Below, piece by piece: positions 1 to 6,590 of a stretch of 12,647 nt of DNA. The position numbers and the translations under genes were made by a program. Source of the DNA: an uncultured Clostridia bacterium (GTDB lineage Bacteria > Bacillota > Clostridia > Oscillospirales > Ruminococcaceae); assembly GCA_937907305.1 (NCBI GenBank), contig CALERQ010000137.1, positions 1 to 12,647 of the forward strand, given 5' to 3'. Numbering within the stretch: position 1 is the stretch's first letter; each line of letters starts with the position of its first letter. The notes below the pieces were generated by a model. The model made no database searches. It was not told the origin of the DNA and worked only from the letters and a program-made list of their open reading frames with translations.

Positions 1-1
1 C

Positions 2-1297
2 GGCCTGCAGCAGATCATCGAGCTCATTAACGGCCTTTCTTTTACCGAGGAGGACATCGAATACTTCCGTAAAAAGGGGTGCTTTTCGGAGGACTTCTTC
101 AATTTCCTGCGGAATTTCAAGTTCCGCTGCGATGTTTGGAGCATCAAGGAAGGCACCCCCATCTTCCCCAATGAGCCGATTATTACCGTCCGTGGACCGC
201 TGGAGCAGGTACAGATGGTAGAGACCATGCTGCTTGTCACCTTTAATTTTGAGACTCTCATTGCTACCAAGGCCAGCCGTCTTATCCGGGCAGCGCAGGG
301 CCGTGCCATTGTGGAATTTGGCTCCCGCCGTGCTCAGGGGTACGATGGCGCTATGCTGGGTGCCCGTGCCGCCTATATCGCGGGCTGTGCCGGCACCGCC
401 TGCACCATTAGCGACCGTATGATGGGTGTACCGGCTTCCGGCACTATGGCCCACAGCTGGGTTCAGGCCTTCGAAAACGAGTATGAGGCCTTTAAGGCCT
501 ATGCTGAGACCTACCCCGATAACTGCTGCCTGCTGGTAGATACCTACAATGTTCTCAAATCCGGTGTGCCCAATGCTATTCGGGTATTCAATGAGGTTGT
601 CCTGCCCAAGGGTTTCCGCCCCAAGAGCATCCGTTTGGATAGTGGTGACTTGGCCTATCTTTCCAAGAAAGCCCGTAAGATGCTGGATGACGCCGGTTTC
701 CCGGATGTCAAGATCATGGCATCTAACTCGCTGGATGAATACATCATCCGCGACCTGCTGCTGCAGGATGCCAAGCTCGATTCCTTTGGCGTGGGCGAAA
801 ATCTCATTACCAGCAAAAATGAACCTGTTTTTGGCGGTGTTTATAAGCTGGTCGCCATCGAAAATGACAAGGGCGAGCTGATCCCCAAAATCAAGCTCAG
901 CGAGACTGCCCAAAAGATCACCACCCCCGGCTTTAAGGAGGTTTACCGCTTCTACGGCCGGGATAACGGCAAGGCTCTGGCGGATTACATTGTGTTGGCT
1001 GGTGAAGAGGTGGATGATACCAAGCCCATTACCATCTTCGATCCCAACGACATCTGGAAGAAAAAGACCCTCACCAATTTCCGGGCCGAAAAGCTCCAGG
1101 TGCAGATCTTCAAACAGGGTGTTCAGTGCTACACCGCGCCTTCGCTGGAGGAGGTTCGCAGCTACTGTGCCGCCCAGATGGACACCCTGTGGGACGAGAT
1201 CAAGCGCTTTGAGTACCCTCACACCTATTATGTCGATCTTTCTCAAAAGCTGTGGGATACCAAGCAGCGCCTGATGGAAGAGATGAATCAGCAGTAA
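2..1297 (+). CDS. pncB: Nicotinate phosphoribosyltransferase, 3' part (5' end outside window)
   Basis: Joins nicotinate to PRPP to make nicotinate mononucleotide, the entry step of NAD salvage (Preiss-Handler pathway), in the cytosol. The frame is open from base 2 to the TAA at 1295-1297, giving 431 residues. Bacillota enzymes are about 485-490 residues, so roughly 55 N-terminal residues lie upstream of the window. Visible family motifs are EFGSRRAQG (around base 315), SGTMAHSWVQAF, whose His (codon 452-454) corresponds to the phosphorylated catalytic histidine of the family, LLVDTYN, and the phosphate-binding stretch RLDSGDLAYLSKKAR. The C-terminal region is the Bacillota-type extension ending in EEMNQQ. 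ATGs at 215 and 234 are internal and not starts, because conserved sequence reads through from the window edge. The next gene starts 29 bases downstream on the same strand, so the two probably share a transcript. Family assignment is firm; the start cannot be seen. Confidence 0.95.
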   Translation, partial: GLQQIIELINGLSFTEEDIEYFRKKGCFSEDFFNFLRNFKFRCDVWSIKEGTPIFPNEPIITVRGPLEQVQMVETMLLVTFNFETLIATKASRLIRAAQGRAIVEFGSRRAQGYDGAMLGARAAYIAGCAGTACTISDRMMGVPASGTMAHSWVQAFENEYEAFKAYAETYPDNCCLLVDTYNVLKSGVPNAIRVFNEVVLPKGFRPKSIRLDSGDLAYLSKKARKMLDDAGFPDVKIMASNSLDEYIIRDLLLQDAKLDSFGVGENLITSKNEPVFGGVYKLVAIENDKGELIPKIKLSETAQKITTPGFKEVYRFYGRDNGKALADYIVLAGEEVDDTKPITIFDPNDIWKKKTLTNFRAEKLQVQIFKQGVQCYTAPSLEEVRSYCAAQMDTLWDEIKRFEYPHTYYVDLSQKLWDTKQRLMEEMNQQ

Positions 1298-1326
1298 TTT
1301 TACCCTATAAAGGGAGGAGAAAATAT

Positions 1327-2100
1327 ATGGAGAAAATGTATCATGTGGGATTTGATGACACCCACGGCGCCAAGTATGTCATTCTGCCGGGAGATCCTGG
1401 CCGTGTGGAGAAGATCGCACAGTTTTTGGATGAGCCGCACTTCTACTGCCAGCATCGGGAGTACACCACCTGGCTGGGTAAGGTAGATGGCGAGACCGTC
1501 ATGGTTATGTCCACCGGCATGGGCGGTCCATCTACCGCTATCGGCGTAGAGGAATGCTACAAGACTGGCGTGCGTACCTTCATCCGCATCGGTACCACCG
1601 GCGGTATCAATCTCAAAGTCATGGGCGGCGATCTTGTCATCGCCAATAGCGCCATCCGCATGGAGGGCACCACCCGCGAGTACATGCCCATTGAGTTCCC
1701 GGCTGTCGCCGATCACGATGTTACCTGCGCTCTCATCCAGGCCGCTAAAAACCTGGGCGCCCGCTGGCATGTCGGCACCGTCCAGTGCAAGGATGCCTTC
1801 TACGGCCAGCATGAGCCGGAACGCCTGCCGGTTGGTCCCATGCTGGAATATAAGTGGGAGTGCTGGAAAAAAGGCGGCACCCTCTCCAGCGAGATGGAGT
1901 CTGCTGCACTGTATGTTGTCTGCGCCACGCTGGAAGAAGCCCGTGCCGGCTGCATCCTGAATGTTTGCTGGAACCAGGAGCGCAAAAAGCTTGGCCTGCC
2001 CGATCCCGAGCAGCACGATACCGCTCTGGCCTGCCAGGCTGCCGTGGAGGCGGTCCGTCTGCTTATCCAGCAGGATAAGGAAGTTGCCGCGCAGCAGTAA
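1327..2100 (+). CDS. udp: Uridine phosphorylase (PNP/UDP family)
   Basis: Phosphorolyses uridine to uracil and ribose-1-phosphate in pyrimidine salvage. The protein has 257 residues, close to the roughly 253 of E. coli Udp. The start is the ATG at 1327, preceded by GGGAGGAG at 1311-1318; the frame is open upstream to 1252, but that part overlaps pncB and has no ribosome site. Motifs in order: GDPGRV (residues 22-27, phosphate binding), STGMGGPS (62-69), RIGTTGGI (87-94), PIEFPAVAD (121-129), the YGQHEPER stretch (159-166) matching the Gln/Arg uracil-binding loop of Udp, and SSEMESAALY (187-196) with the ribose-binding Met-Glu pair. The ESA-type end of that motif and the uracil loop favour uridine over purine nucleosides; purine activity is not excluded. 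It follows pncB by 29 bases, and a hairpin with a T-rich tail follows its stop. Confidence 0.9.
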   Translation: MEKMYHVGFDDTHGAKYVILPGDPGRVEKIAQFLDEPHFYCQHREYTTWLGKVDGETVMVMSTGMGGPSTAIGVEECYKTGVRTFIRIGTTGGINLKVMGGDLVIANSAIRMEGTTREYMPIEFPAVADHDVTCALIQAAKNLGARWHVGTVQCKDAFYGQHEPERLPVGPMLEYKWECWKKGGTLSSEMESAALYVVCATLEEARAGCILNVCWNQERKKLGLPDPEQHDTALACQAAVEAVRLLIQQDKEVAAQQ

Positions 2101-2110
2101 AAGATATTCC

Positions 2111-2143
2111 AAAGAGCCGTGCCACATGCGGCTCTTTTCCTTT
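2111..2143 (+). terminator. Rho-independent terminator or attenuator between udp and idi
   Basis: AAAGAGCCG (2111-2119) and CGGCTCTTT (2129-2137) form a perfect 9-bp stem with a 9-base loop, followed by TTTTCCTTT. It starts 11 bases after the udp stop and ends directly before the idi ribosome-binding site. Since no good promoter is visible between it and idi, idi probably depends on incomplete termination here or on a promoter inside udp. Confidence 0.75.
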
Positions 2144-2157
2144 GGGAGGAGCAACAC

Positions 2158-2679
2158 ATGACCGAACGCCTCAATGATCTCATCCTGGTGGATGCGTGGG
2201 ATCGTCCCATTGGTACCACCGGTAAAATGGAAGCCCATACCATCCCGCTTTTGCACCGGGCCTTCTCGGTATTCCTCATCAATGATCGCGGGGAGCTGCT
2301 GCTGCAAAAGCGTGCCCCGGGCAAGTACCACTCCGGCGGCCTGTGGGCCAATGCCTGTTGTTCACATCCAAGAGTGGGGGAGGAAACTATCCCCTCTGCG
2401 GAAGCCCGCCTGATGGAAGAACTGGGTATTACCTGCCCCTTGCGGGAGATCGGCAGCTTTGTCTATCTCCACCGCTTCCATGAGGCCCTCTACGAATACG
2501 AGTATGACCATGTTCTCCTTGGACGGCACTGTGGCCCATTTACCCCCGATCCGGAAGAGATCGAGGAACTGCGTTGGGTCACGCCCACACAGCTGGCGGA
2601 GGAACTGCGTACCACCCCAGAACGATTTGCCTCGTGGTTCCTCACTGCCGCGCCCATGGTACTGCGGTCCCTGGAATAA
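2158..2679 (+). CDS. idi: Isopentenyl-diphosphate delta-isomerase, type 1
   Basis: Interconverts isopentenyl and dimethylallyl diphosphate for isoprenoid synthesis (undecaprenyl phosphate, quinones). The protein has 173 residues, a typical bacterial type 1 length. The start is the ATG at 2158 with GGGAGGA at 2144-2150; an in-frame ATG at 2119 lies inside the terminator hairpin and has no ribosome site. The fold is Nudix-like. By alignment to E. coli Idi, the metal-binding His residues are H27, H33 and H70, the catalytic Cys is C68 in NACCSHP, and the acidic pair is E113/E115 in YEYEYDHV. The Nudix-like helix is EARLMEELGI (82-91). Many Bacillota use the unrelated FMN-dependent type 2 enzyme (Fni), so a type 1 enzyme is worth noting, although it is known in gut Clostridia. 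The B12-riboswitch promoter begins two bases after its stop codon. Confidence 0.92.
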   Translation: MTERLNDLILVDAWDRPIGTTGKMEAHTIPLLHRAFSVFLINDRGELLLQKRAPGKYHSGGLWANACCSHPRVGEETIPSAEARLMEELGITCPLREIGSFVYLHRFHEALYEYEYDHVLLGRHCGPFTPDPEEIEELRWVTPTQLAEELRTTPERFASWFLTAAPMVLRSLE

Positions 2680-2680
2680 C

Positions 2681-2709
2681 TTGACGAAATCGGATGAATA
2701 TGGTATTCT
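2681..2709 (+). promoter_or_regulatory. SigA-type promoter of the cobalamin-riboswitch operon
   Basis: TTGACG (2681-2686), a 17-base spacer and TATTCT (2704-2709), with an extended -10 TG at 2701-2702. It starts immediately after the idi stop. Transcription would begin near 2716, about 17 bases before the riboswitch P1 helix. Confidence 0.85.
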
Positions 2710-2732
2710 AACACACGACAAATGAATCAGAT

Positions 2733-2895
2733 GCAGGCAGACGCTTCCGCTTATTTTAGAGGGGAGCAGGGAATCAGGTGCAAATCCTGAGCGATCTCGT
2801 CGCCGTAACGGGGAGCCGACCTCCATTTATGTCACTGGGAAACTGGGAAGACGGAGCAAAGCGATGATCCGAAGCCGAAAGACCGGTCTGCCTGC
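2733..2895 (+). promoter_or_regulatory. Cobalamin (B12) riboswitch
   Basis: The aptamer is closed by a perfect 10-bp P1: GCAGGCAGAC (2733-2742) with GTCTGCCTGC (2886-2895). Inside are the family landmarks: the hairpin CAGG-TGCAAAT-CCTG (2775-2789), the GTCGCCGTAACGGGGAGC segment (2799-2816), GTCACTGG (2831-2838), GGGAAG (2845-2850), and the B12 box beginning AAGCCGAAAGACC (2872-2884). These match the class that binds adenosyl- or methylcobalamin and usually lowers expression when cobalamin is plentiful. A terminator follows at 2974-3017, before the first gene. The assignment rests on conserved primary sequence and P1 pairing read by eye. Confidence 0.93.
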
Positions 2896-2936
2896 GGTGC
2901 AAAAAAGTACCACGAGGAATTGGTCAAACGCACAAA

Positions 2937-2970
2937 AGACCCGCAGGAAAAGCGATTTTCCATCGGGTCT
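2937..2970 (+). other. Hairpin in the riboswitch expression platform
   Basis: AGACCCG (2937-2943) pairs with CGGGTCT (2964-2970) and GGAAAA (2946-2951) with TTTTCC (2956-2961), separated by a CA/AT internal loop and capped by the GNRA tetraloop GCGA. It lies between the aptamer and the terminator. Its 5' arm region CCGCAGG (2941-2947) is also complementary to CCTGCGG (2891-2897) at the 3' arm of aptamer P1, so the two pairings are mutually exclusive. Confidence 0.65.
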
Positions 2971-2973
2971 GTT

Positions 2974-3017
2974 TGGCTGTTCCCAATTTTCCATATTGGG
3001 GGCAGCCACATTATTTT
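2974..3017 (+). terminator. Riboswitch-linked intrinsic terminator upstream of the DUF4430 gene
   Basis: GGCTGTTCCCAAT (2975-2987) pairs with ATTGGGGGCAGCC (2995-3007), with two G-U wobbles and a flanking T2974-A3008 pair, followed by ATTATTTTTC. The tail runs up to the ribosome-binding site of the next gene. Its position between aptamer and first gene makes it the likely off-state element. A competing pairing, GGAA..GTCAAA (2916-2928) with TTTGGC..TTCC (2972-2983), would block its 5' arm. Confidence 0.75.
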
Positions 3018-3034
3018 TCAGGAGGAAAAAGAAA

Positions 3035-3433
3035 ATGCAAAAGAACAAAAAAGTCCTTATCATCGCAGCCGTGGTGCTGCTGGTCATTGCCGCCGTATTT
3101 TATTTTGTCGGCAAGAACAACCAGCCCCAGACCGTCGAGGGCGCCAAGACCATCACTGTTACCGTAATGCAGGAGGGTGTGGATGATAAGGTCTTCACCA
3201 TTCACACCGATGCCGAATTCCTGCGCGGCGCCCTGGAGCAGGAAAACCTCGTCGAGGGCACCGAATCCCAGTATGGCCTCTATGTCACCACGGTTGATGG
3301 CGTAGCTGCTGATGATAGCCAGCGCCAGTACTGGTGCTTTAAGGACGGCAACGGCGATAATCTTACTGTCGGGGTCGATTCTGCCCCCATCGCCGATGGC
3401 GACGCCTTCCAGATCGTACTTACCACCTATTAA
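3035..3433 (+). CDS. Membrane-anchored DUF4430 (transcobalamin C-terminal-like) protein under B12 control
   Basis: A 132-residue surface protein. The ATG at 3035 has GGAGG at 3021-3025; the frame is open upstream to 2864, but that part lies in the riboswitch RNA. Residues 1-6 are basic (MQKNKK), 7-26 are a hydrophobic segment, and no lipobox Cys follows, so it reads as an N-terminal signal anchor with the domain outside the membrane. From about residue 38 the sequence fits DUF4430, the domain related to the C-terminal domain of transcobalamin and intrinsic factor: a ubiquitin-like strand (TITVTVMQEG), YGLYVTTVDGV, then YWCFKDGNGDNLTVGVDS and the closing ADGDAFQIVLT strand. The cobalamin riboswitch upstream and the S component 9 bases downstream suggest that it captures cobalamin or a corrinoid for the transporter. 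Cobalamin binding is inferred and not shown by the sequence. Confidence 0.82.
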   Translation: MQKNKKVLIIAAVVLLVIAAVFYFVGKNNQPQTVEGAKTITVTVMQEGVDDKVFTIHTDAEFLRGALEQENLVEGTESQYGLYVTTVDGVAADDSQRQYWCFKDGNGDNLTVGVDSAPIADGDAFQIVLTTY

Positions 3434-3442
3434 GTCGGCCGC

Positions 3443-3943
3443 ATGAAGCTGAAAACGAAGGAGCTGGTTCTGGCAGCCATGCTGTCAGCCCTGCTCATCG
3501 CCGCCAAGCAGGCTATGTCCTTCATCCCCAATTTTGAGCCGGTCACTTTACTGCTCATCCTGTATACACTGCACTTTCCCCGCATAACACCGCTTATCAT
3601 CTATGTGTTTGTGGCGGTACAGGTGCTTCTTTACGGCTTCAATGTCTGGGTGTATATGTATCTCTACATCTGGATCATTTTGTACGCCGTGGTGCGCCTG
3701 CTGGCCCGGTGGGGCAGCTACCCTCTGTGGATCATCGTTGCCACAGTGTACGGGATGCTCTTTGGCCTGCTCTGTTCGCCAGTTTATCTCTTCATTGGCG
3801 GTTGGAACATGGCACTTTCATGGTTCATTTCCGGTATCCCGTATGATATCATGCACGGCATTGGCAATGCCATCATGGTAGCGGTACTGTTCATTCCGCT
3901 GGACAAGCTCTTTGCCCGCTTGAAGGCAACCAAAAGCTATTAA
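3443..3943 (+). CDS. ECF-type transporter S component, predicted cobalamin/corrinoid specificity
   Basis: An integral membrane protein of 166 residues with about five hydrophobic segments (near residues 8-26, 33-60, 66-84, 92-115 and 132-155), the size and hydropathy of an energy-coupling-factor substrate-binding subunit. The first helix carries an AxxxA pattern (A12, A16), as in S components that dock on EcfT. The SGIPYDIMHGIGNAI stretch before the last helix is typical of the family. No EcfA or EcfT gene is nearby, so it would use a shared (group II) energizing module encoded elsewhere. The start at 3443 is 9 bases after the preceding stop with only a weak ribosome site, suggesting translational coupling to the DUF4430 gene. 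The riboswitch points to cobalamin or a precursor; whether it is CbrT-like, CblT-like or a new S family cannot be decided by eye. Confidence 0.82.
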   Translation: MKLKTKELVLAAMLSALLIAAKQAMSFIPNFEPVTLLLILYTLHFPRITPLIIYVFVAVQVLLYGFNVWVYMYLYIWIILYAVVRLLARWGSYPLWIIVATVYGMLFGLLCSPVYLFIGGWNMALSWFISGIPYDIMHGIGNAIMVAVLFIPLDKLFARLKATKSY

Positions 3944-3988
3944 AAAAGCTCCCCCGCCCACAGTAGGGCAGGGGAGGTTTCTCTTTAT
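3942..3988. terminator. Bidirectional terminator between convergent genes
   Basis: CTCCCCCGCCC (3949-3959) pairs with GGGCAGGGGAG (3966-3976) with one mismatch and a six-base loop. On the plus strand it is followed by GTTTCTCTTTATT; on the minus strand by CTTTTTTAA. It serves both the S-component gene and the facing lipoprotein gene, with the better U-tract on the minus strand. Confidence 0.82.
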
Positions 3989-3997
3989 TCGGCTTTG

Positions 3998-5071
3998 TTA
4001 ATTTGGCAGCTCCATCACCCAGTTTACCTCATCAATGGGGTTGCGCGGATCCGTGTCGGCATCGCTGTGGTAATACAGCCGCCCATCGGTGCCGGCTATC
4101 ATGTAGCGGAAGGCGCTGCCCTCAGCATACACGCCCTTCAGCGGCATAGAGTACACCTTTGGGACCTCGCTGTTAGCCTGCAAAAACAGATAGGTCCCAT
4201 CCTCCTGCTGCAGCAGCACATTACCATCATCGGTTGCTACCGGCACGCCGGGCAAATCATATTGGTCAGTGGCAGGCCGCTGCTCCTCGGGGGTGTCCGA
4301 TGTACCAATGGGGTCACCCCATCCATAGTGGTGGTGATACAGCCCGCCATCCGCGGTCCGGTACCAGATATCGTCATAATAGCGCATTTTATTGTAGGCG
4401 CTGTAACAGAAATCCGTTACATCCTGTGCGACCTCCAGCCGGTCGTTAGCATCCTCCTTGCTGCAGTTCCGCAGCGTATTATTTTCATCCAGTATCAGCA
4501 TTCGTTCCCGCTCACTACCGGCGATTGCCTTGGCCTTAATACCCTCCAGCGTATGCCAGGCGGTTTGGCTATATTCCTCCGCCGTTTTCTCCGGGGCGTA
4601 ATCTATGCGGTAATACTGCACCGTGCCGTCCTTAAAAAGGACCGAATTACAGGAGATCGCCGTTACTTCCTGTAGCGGATCTGGCTGGTGTGGGCCGCCC
4701 ATTTCCAGAACATTATAGCGGTTGTAGCTTCCGTCCTCAAACAGTACCGATAATGTGCCATAGTTGGTCTCGTCAATCAGGATATCCTGCACCCCCTGGA
4801 ACTCCAGCTCCAGCGTGGTCATATCCGGCTGATTATCCTCAGTAAAGGTGCAAGAGTATAGGTTATGTTCGTCGGTCAGCATCCACAGGCTGTAAAATGA
4901 CCGATCCGCCTTGATGATCTTTTCTCCCGCCACCTCAGCCTGCTGCTCCGGCATCTGCACGGTGATTGTCTCATACTTCAGCGTTTGGGTAGTCTTATCA
5001 TCGCACCCCGCCAGCCCCACCAGCAGGACCAGGGCACACAGCATAGCGGTTAGTCTTGTTGCCTTTTTCAT
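3998..5071 (-). CDS. Secreted lipoprotein, probable RCC1-like seven-bladed beta-propeller
   Basis: A protein of 357 residues, function unknown. The start is the ATG at 5071-5069, with GGAGGA at 5081-5076 five bases away; an upstream in-frame ATG at 5134 lies within the promoter region and gives a poor signal peptide. Residues 1-23 are a type II signal peptide (MKKATRL, hydrophobic core, LAGC), so C23 would be lipidated and the protein held on the outer face of the membrane. The rest contains about seven repeats of roughly 40-50 residues with the pattern Val/Ile-x-x-(hydrophobic) ... (Val/Met)-Leu-x-x-(Asp/Glu)-(Gly/Asn)-x-(Leu/Tyr): for example SVLFEDGSYNRY, SVLFKDGTVQYY, MLILDENNTLRN, WYRTADGGLYHH, VLLQQEDGTYLF and MIAGTDGRLYYH. 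This resembles RCC1/BNR-type propellers. Neighbouring genes give no clue to function; it has its own promoter and is flanked by terminators. Confidence 0.75.
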   Translation of the reverse strand: MKKATRLTAMLCALVLLVGLAGCDDKTTQTLKYETITVQMPEQQAEVAGEKIIKADRSFYSLWMLTDEHNLYSCTFTEDNQPDMTTLELEFQGVQDILIDETNYGTLSVLFEDGSYNRYNVLEMGGPHQPDPLQEVTAISCNSVLFKDGTVQYYRIDYAPEKTAEEYSQTAWHTLEGIKAKAIAGSERERMLILDENNTLRNCSKEDANDRLEVAQDVTDFCYSAYNKMRYYDDIWYRTADGGLYHHHYGWGDPIGTSDTPEEQRPATDQYDLPGVPVATDDGNVLLQQEDGTYLFLQANSEVPKVYSMPLKGVYAEGSAFRYMIAGTDGRLYYHSDADTDPRNPIDEVNWVMELPN

Positions 5072-5111
5072 GTTGTCCTCCATTCTTTGCAGTGGTTTTT
5101 CTCTTACACAT

Positions 5112-5141
5112 ACTATAACGAATAAAGACGCCATTTTGCAA
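5112..5141 (-). promoter_or_regulatory. Promoter of the lipoprotein gene
   Basis: On the minus strand, TTGCAA (5141-5136), an 18-base spacer and TATAGT (5117-5112), about 40 bases upstream of the ATG at 5071. It lies just after the mgtE terminator, so the lipoprotein gene is a separate transcript. Confidence 0.65.
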
Positions 5142-5170
5142 CATCAAATGAGAAGAAATTTGAAAAAACA

Positions 5171-5206
5171 GAAAAAACCGCTGCCCCATCTTTGGGGGCG
5201 GCGGTT
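5171..5206 (-). terminator. Intrinsic terminator of mgtE
   Basis: On the minus strand, AACCGCCGCCCC (5206-5195) pairs with GGGGCAGCGGTT (5187-5176), with one G-U wobble and a seven-base loop, followed by TTTTTTC. It begins 19 bases after the mgtE stop. Confidence 0.85.
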
Positions 5207-5225
5207 GCTGCTTTGGAATATCTGT

Positions 5226-6578
5226 TTATCCCAACCGGCCGGGCAGGTACCACAGCGCAAAGTTAAAATAGACTAAAATCGACAGTGCGTCAGTGATGGT
5301 AGTGATCAGCGGCGAAGCCATAATGGCTGGGTCTACATGAACCAGCTTCGCCAAAATAGGCAGCACACATCCCATCGATTTTGCGATGCAGACAGTGAGG
5401 ATCAGCGTAACGGAAACCACCACAGCTACCTGCAAATCATGGTACTGCACAATAATGCGGATAAAATTCACCAGTGAAAGGGCGGCGCCGCATATCAGCG
5501 CGACTCGCAGTTCCTTCCACCACACTTTCAGGATATCCTTCGGGGTGATCTCATCCAGCGCCAGGCCACGGATGATCATGGTGGAGGACTGGCTGCCGCA
5601 GTTGCCGCCCGTGCCGGTGATTTGCGGAATAAAGGTCACCAAAATCGGAATGCTCACAAAGGCGGCCTCGTAATACTCCATCAGCGCACCGGTTATCATG
5701 GCAGGAATCATCAAAAAAACCAGCCAGGGGATACGGTTTTTGGCTAAGTTAAAGGCCGATGTACGCAGGTAGGTATTATCACTTGGGGTCATACCTGCCA
5801 TCTTTTCAAAGTCCTCGGTGTTCTCATCCTGGATGACATCTACCGCGTCATCGATGGTGATGATACCAACGATACGGTTTTCACTGTCCACTACCGGCAT
5901 GGCCAGCATATCGTACCGGCTGAACATCTTGGCGATCTCTTCCTGGTCATCATGGGTATGCACATGGATGGGATTGGTGTCCATCAGTGTATCAATGATG
6001 GTCTCCGGGGCGGTGAGGAGCATCTCACGCACCGTCACCACACCCAGCAGTTCCTTGCGGGAAGAGGTCACATAGCAGGTGTAGATAGTCTCCTTATCCA
6101 CCCCGTGCTCGCGTATAATTTCAAAAGCCTTGGCCACGGTAATGCCGCTGCGGAAGTAGACATACTCGTTGGTCATCAGGCTTCCGGCGGAATCCTCCGG
6201 GTACTTCAGGTACTGGTTGATGAGTTTGCGGTTGGCCGGTGTGGTGTTCTGCATCACGCGCTTCACCACATTGGCGGGCATCTCCTCTACCAGGTCCACA
6301 TAGTCATCCATAAACAGGTCGTCCAGGATGTGCTGCAATTCGGTATCGGTCAGCGTCCGGACGATCTTTTCCTGAATTTCAGGCTCCATGTAGGAGAATA
6401 CCTCGGCGGCGGTCTCCTTGGGCAGCAGCCGGAACAGCCGGTTGAACTGGTCGGCGTCCTCCTCGTTTTCCAGCTCCTCAAAGAGCTTTGCCAGGTCGGC
6501 CTCTTCCATCTGGCCGATCAGCTGCTTCACGGCAGAGTACTTCTTCTCCGCCAAAAGTTCCAAAATTTCCTGGTTCAT
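5226..6578 (-). CDS. mgtE: Magnesium transporter MgtE
   Basis: A Mg2+-gated Mg2+ channel/transporter of 450 residues, the usual family length, in the cytoplasmic membrane. The domain order is complete. The N-terminal superhelical MgtE_N domain covers about 1-130. Paired CBS domains cover about 137-250 (LMTNEYVYFRSGITVAKAF; TIDDAVDVIQDEN). A plug-type linker follows, then five membrane helices from about 283 to 445. The signature GTGGNCGSQSST is at 322-333 (the usual Ala is Cys here) and the last-helix stretch DPAIMASPLITTITDALS is at 416-433, with D430 in the position family of the conserved pore Asp. The ATG at 6578 has a near-perfect AAGGAGGTG at 6592-6584. That site overlaps the stop codon of a short leader ORF on the same transcript, suggesting translation-linked control. 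No M-box Mg2+ riboswitch is visible. Confidence 0.96.
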   Translation of the reverse strand: MNQEILELLAEKKYSAVKQLIGQMEEADLAKLFEELENEEDADQFNRLFRLLPKETAAEVFSYMEPEIQEKIVRTLTDTELQHILDDLFMDDYVDLVEEMPANVVKRVMQNTTPANRKLINQYLKYPEDSAGSLMTNEYVYFRSGITVAKAFEIIREHGVDKETIYTCYVTSSRKELLGVVTVREMLLTAPETIIDTLMDTNPIHVHTHDDQEEIAKMFSRYDMLAMPVVDSENRIVGIITIDDAVDVIQDENTEDFEKMAGMTPSDNTYLRTSAFNLAKNRIPWLVFLMIPAMITGALMEYYEAAFVSIPILVTFIPQITGTGGNCGSQSSTMIIRGLALDEITPKDILKVWWKELRVALICGAALSLVNFIRIIVQYHDLQVAVVVSVTLILTVCIAKSMGCVLPILAKLVHVDPAIMASPLITTITDALSILVYFNFALWYLPGRLG

Positions 6579-6590
6579 TGGCGCACCTCC

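Noticed and set aside
1300..2331. A 343-codon open frame on the minus strand opposite udp and idi
   Set aside because: It runs antisense to two well-supported genes, has no recognisable domain and no ribosome site, and arises from GC-rich third positions on the coding strand.
6090..6100. DnaA-box-like TTATCCACC
   Set aside because: A single one-mismatch copy inside the mgtE coding sequence, with no cluster or AT-rich unwinding region; chance match.
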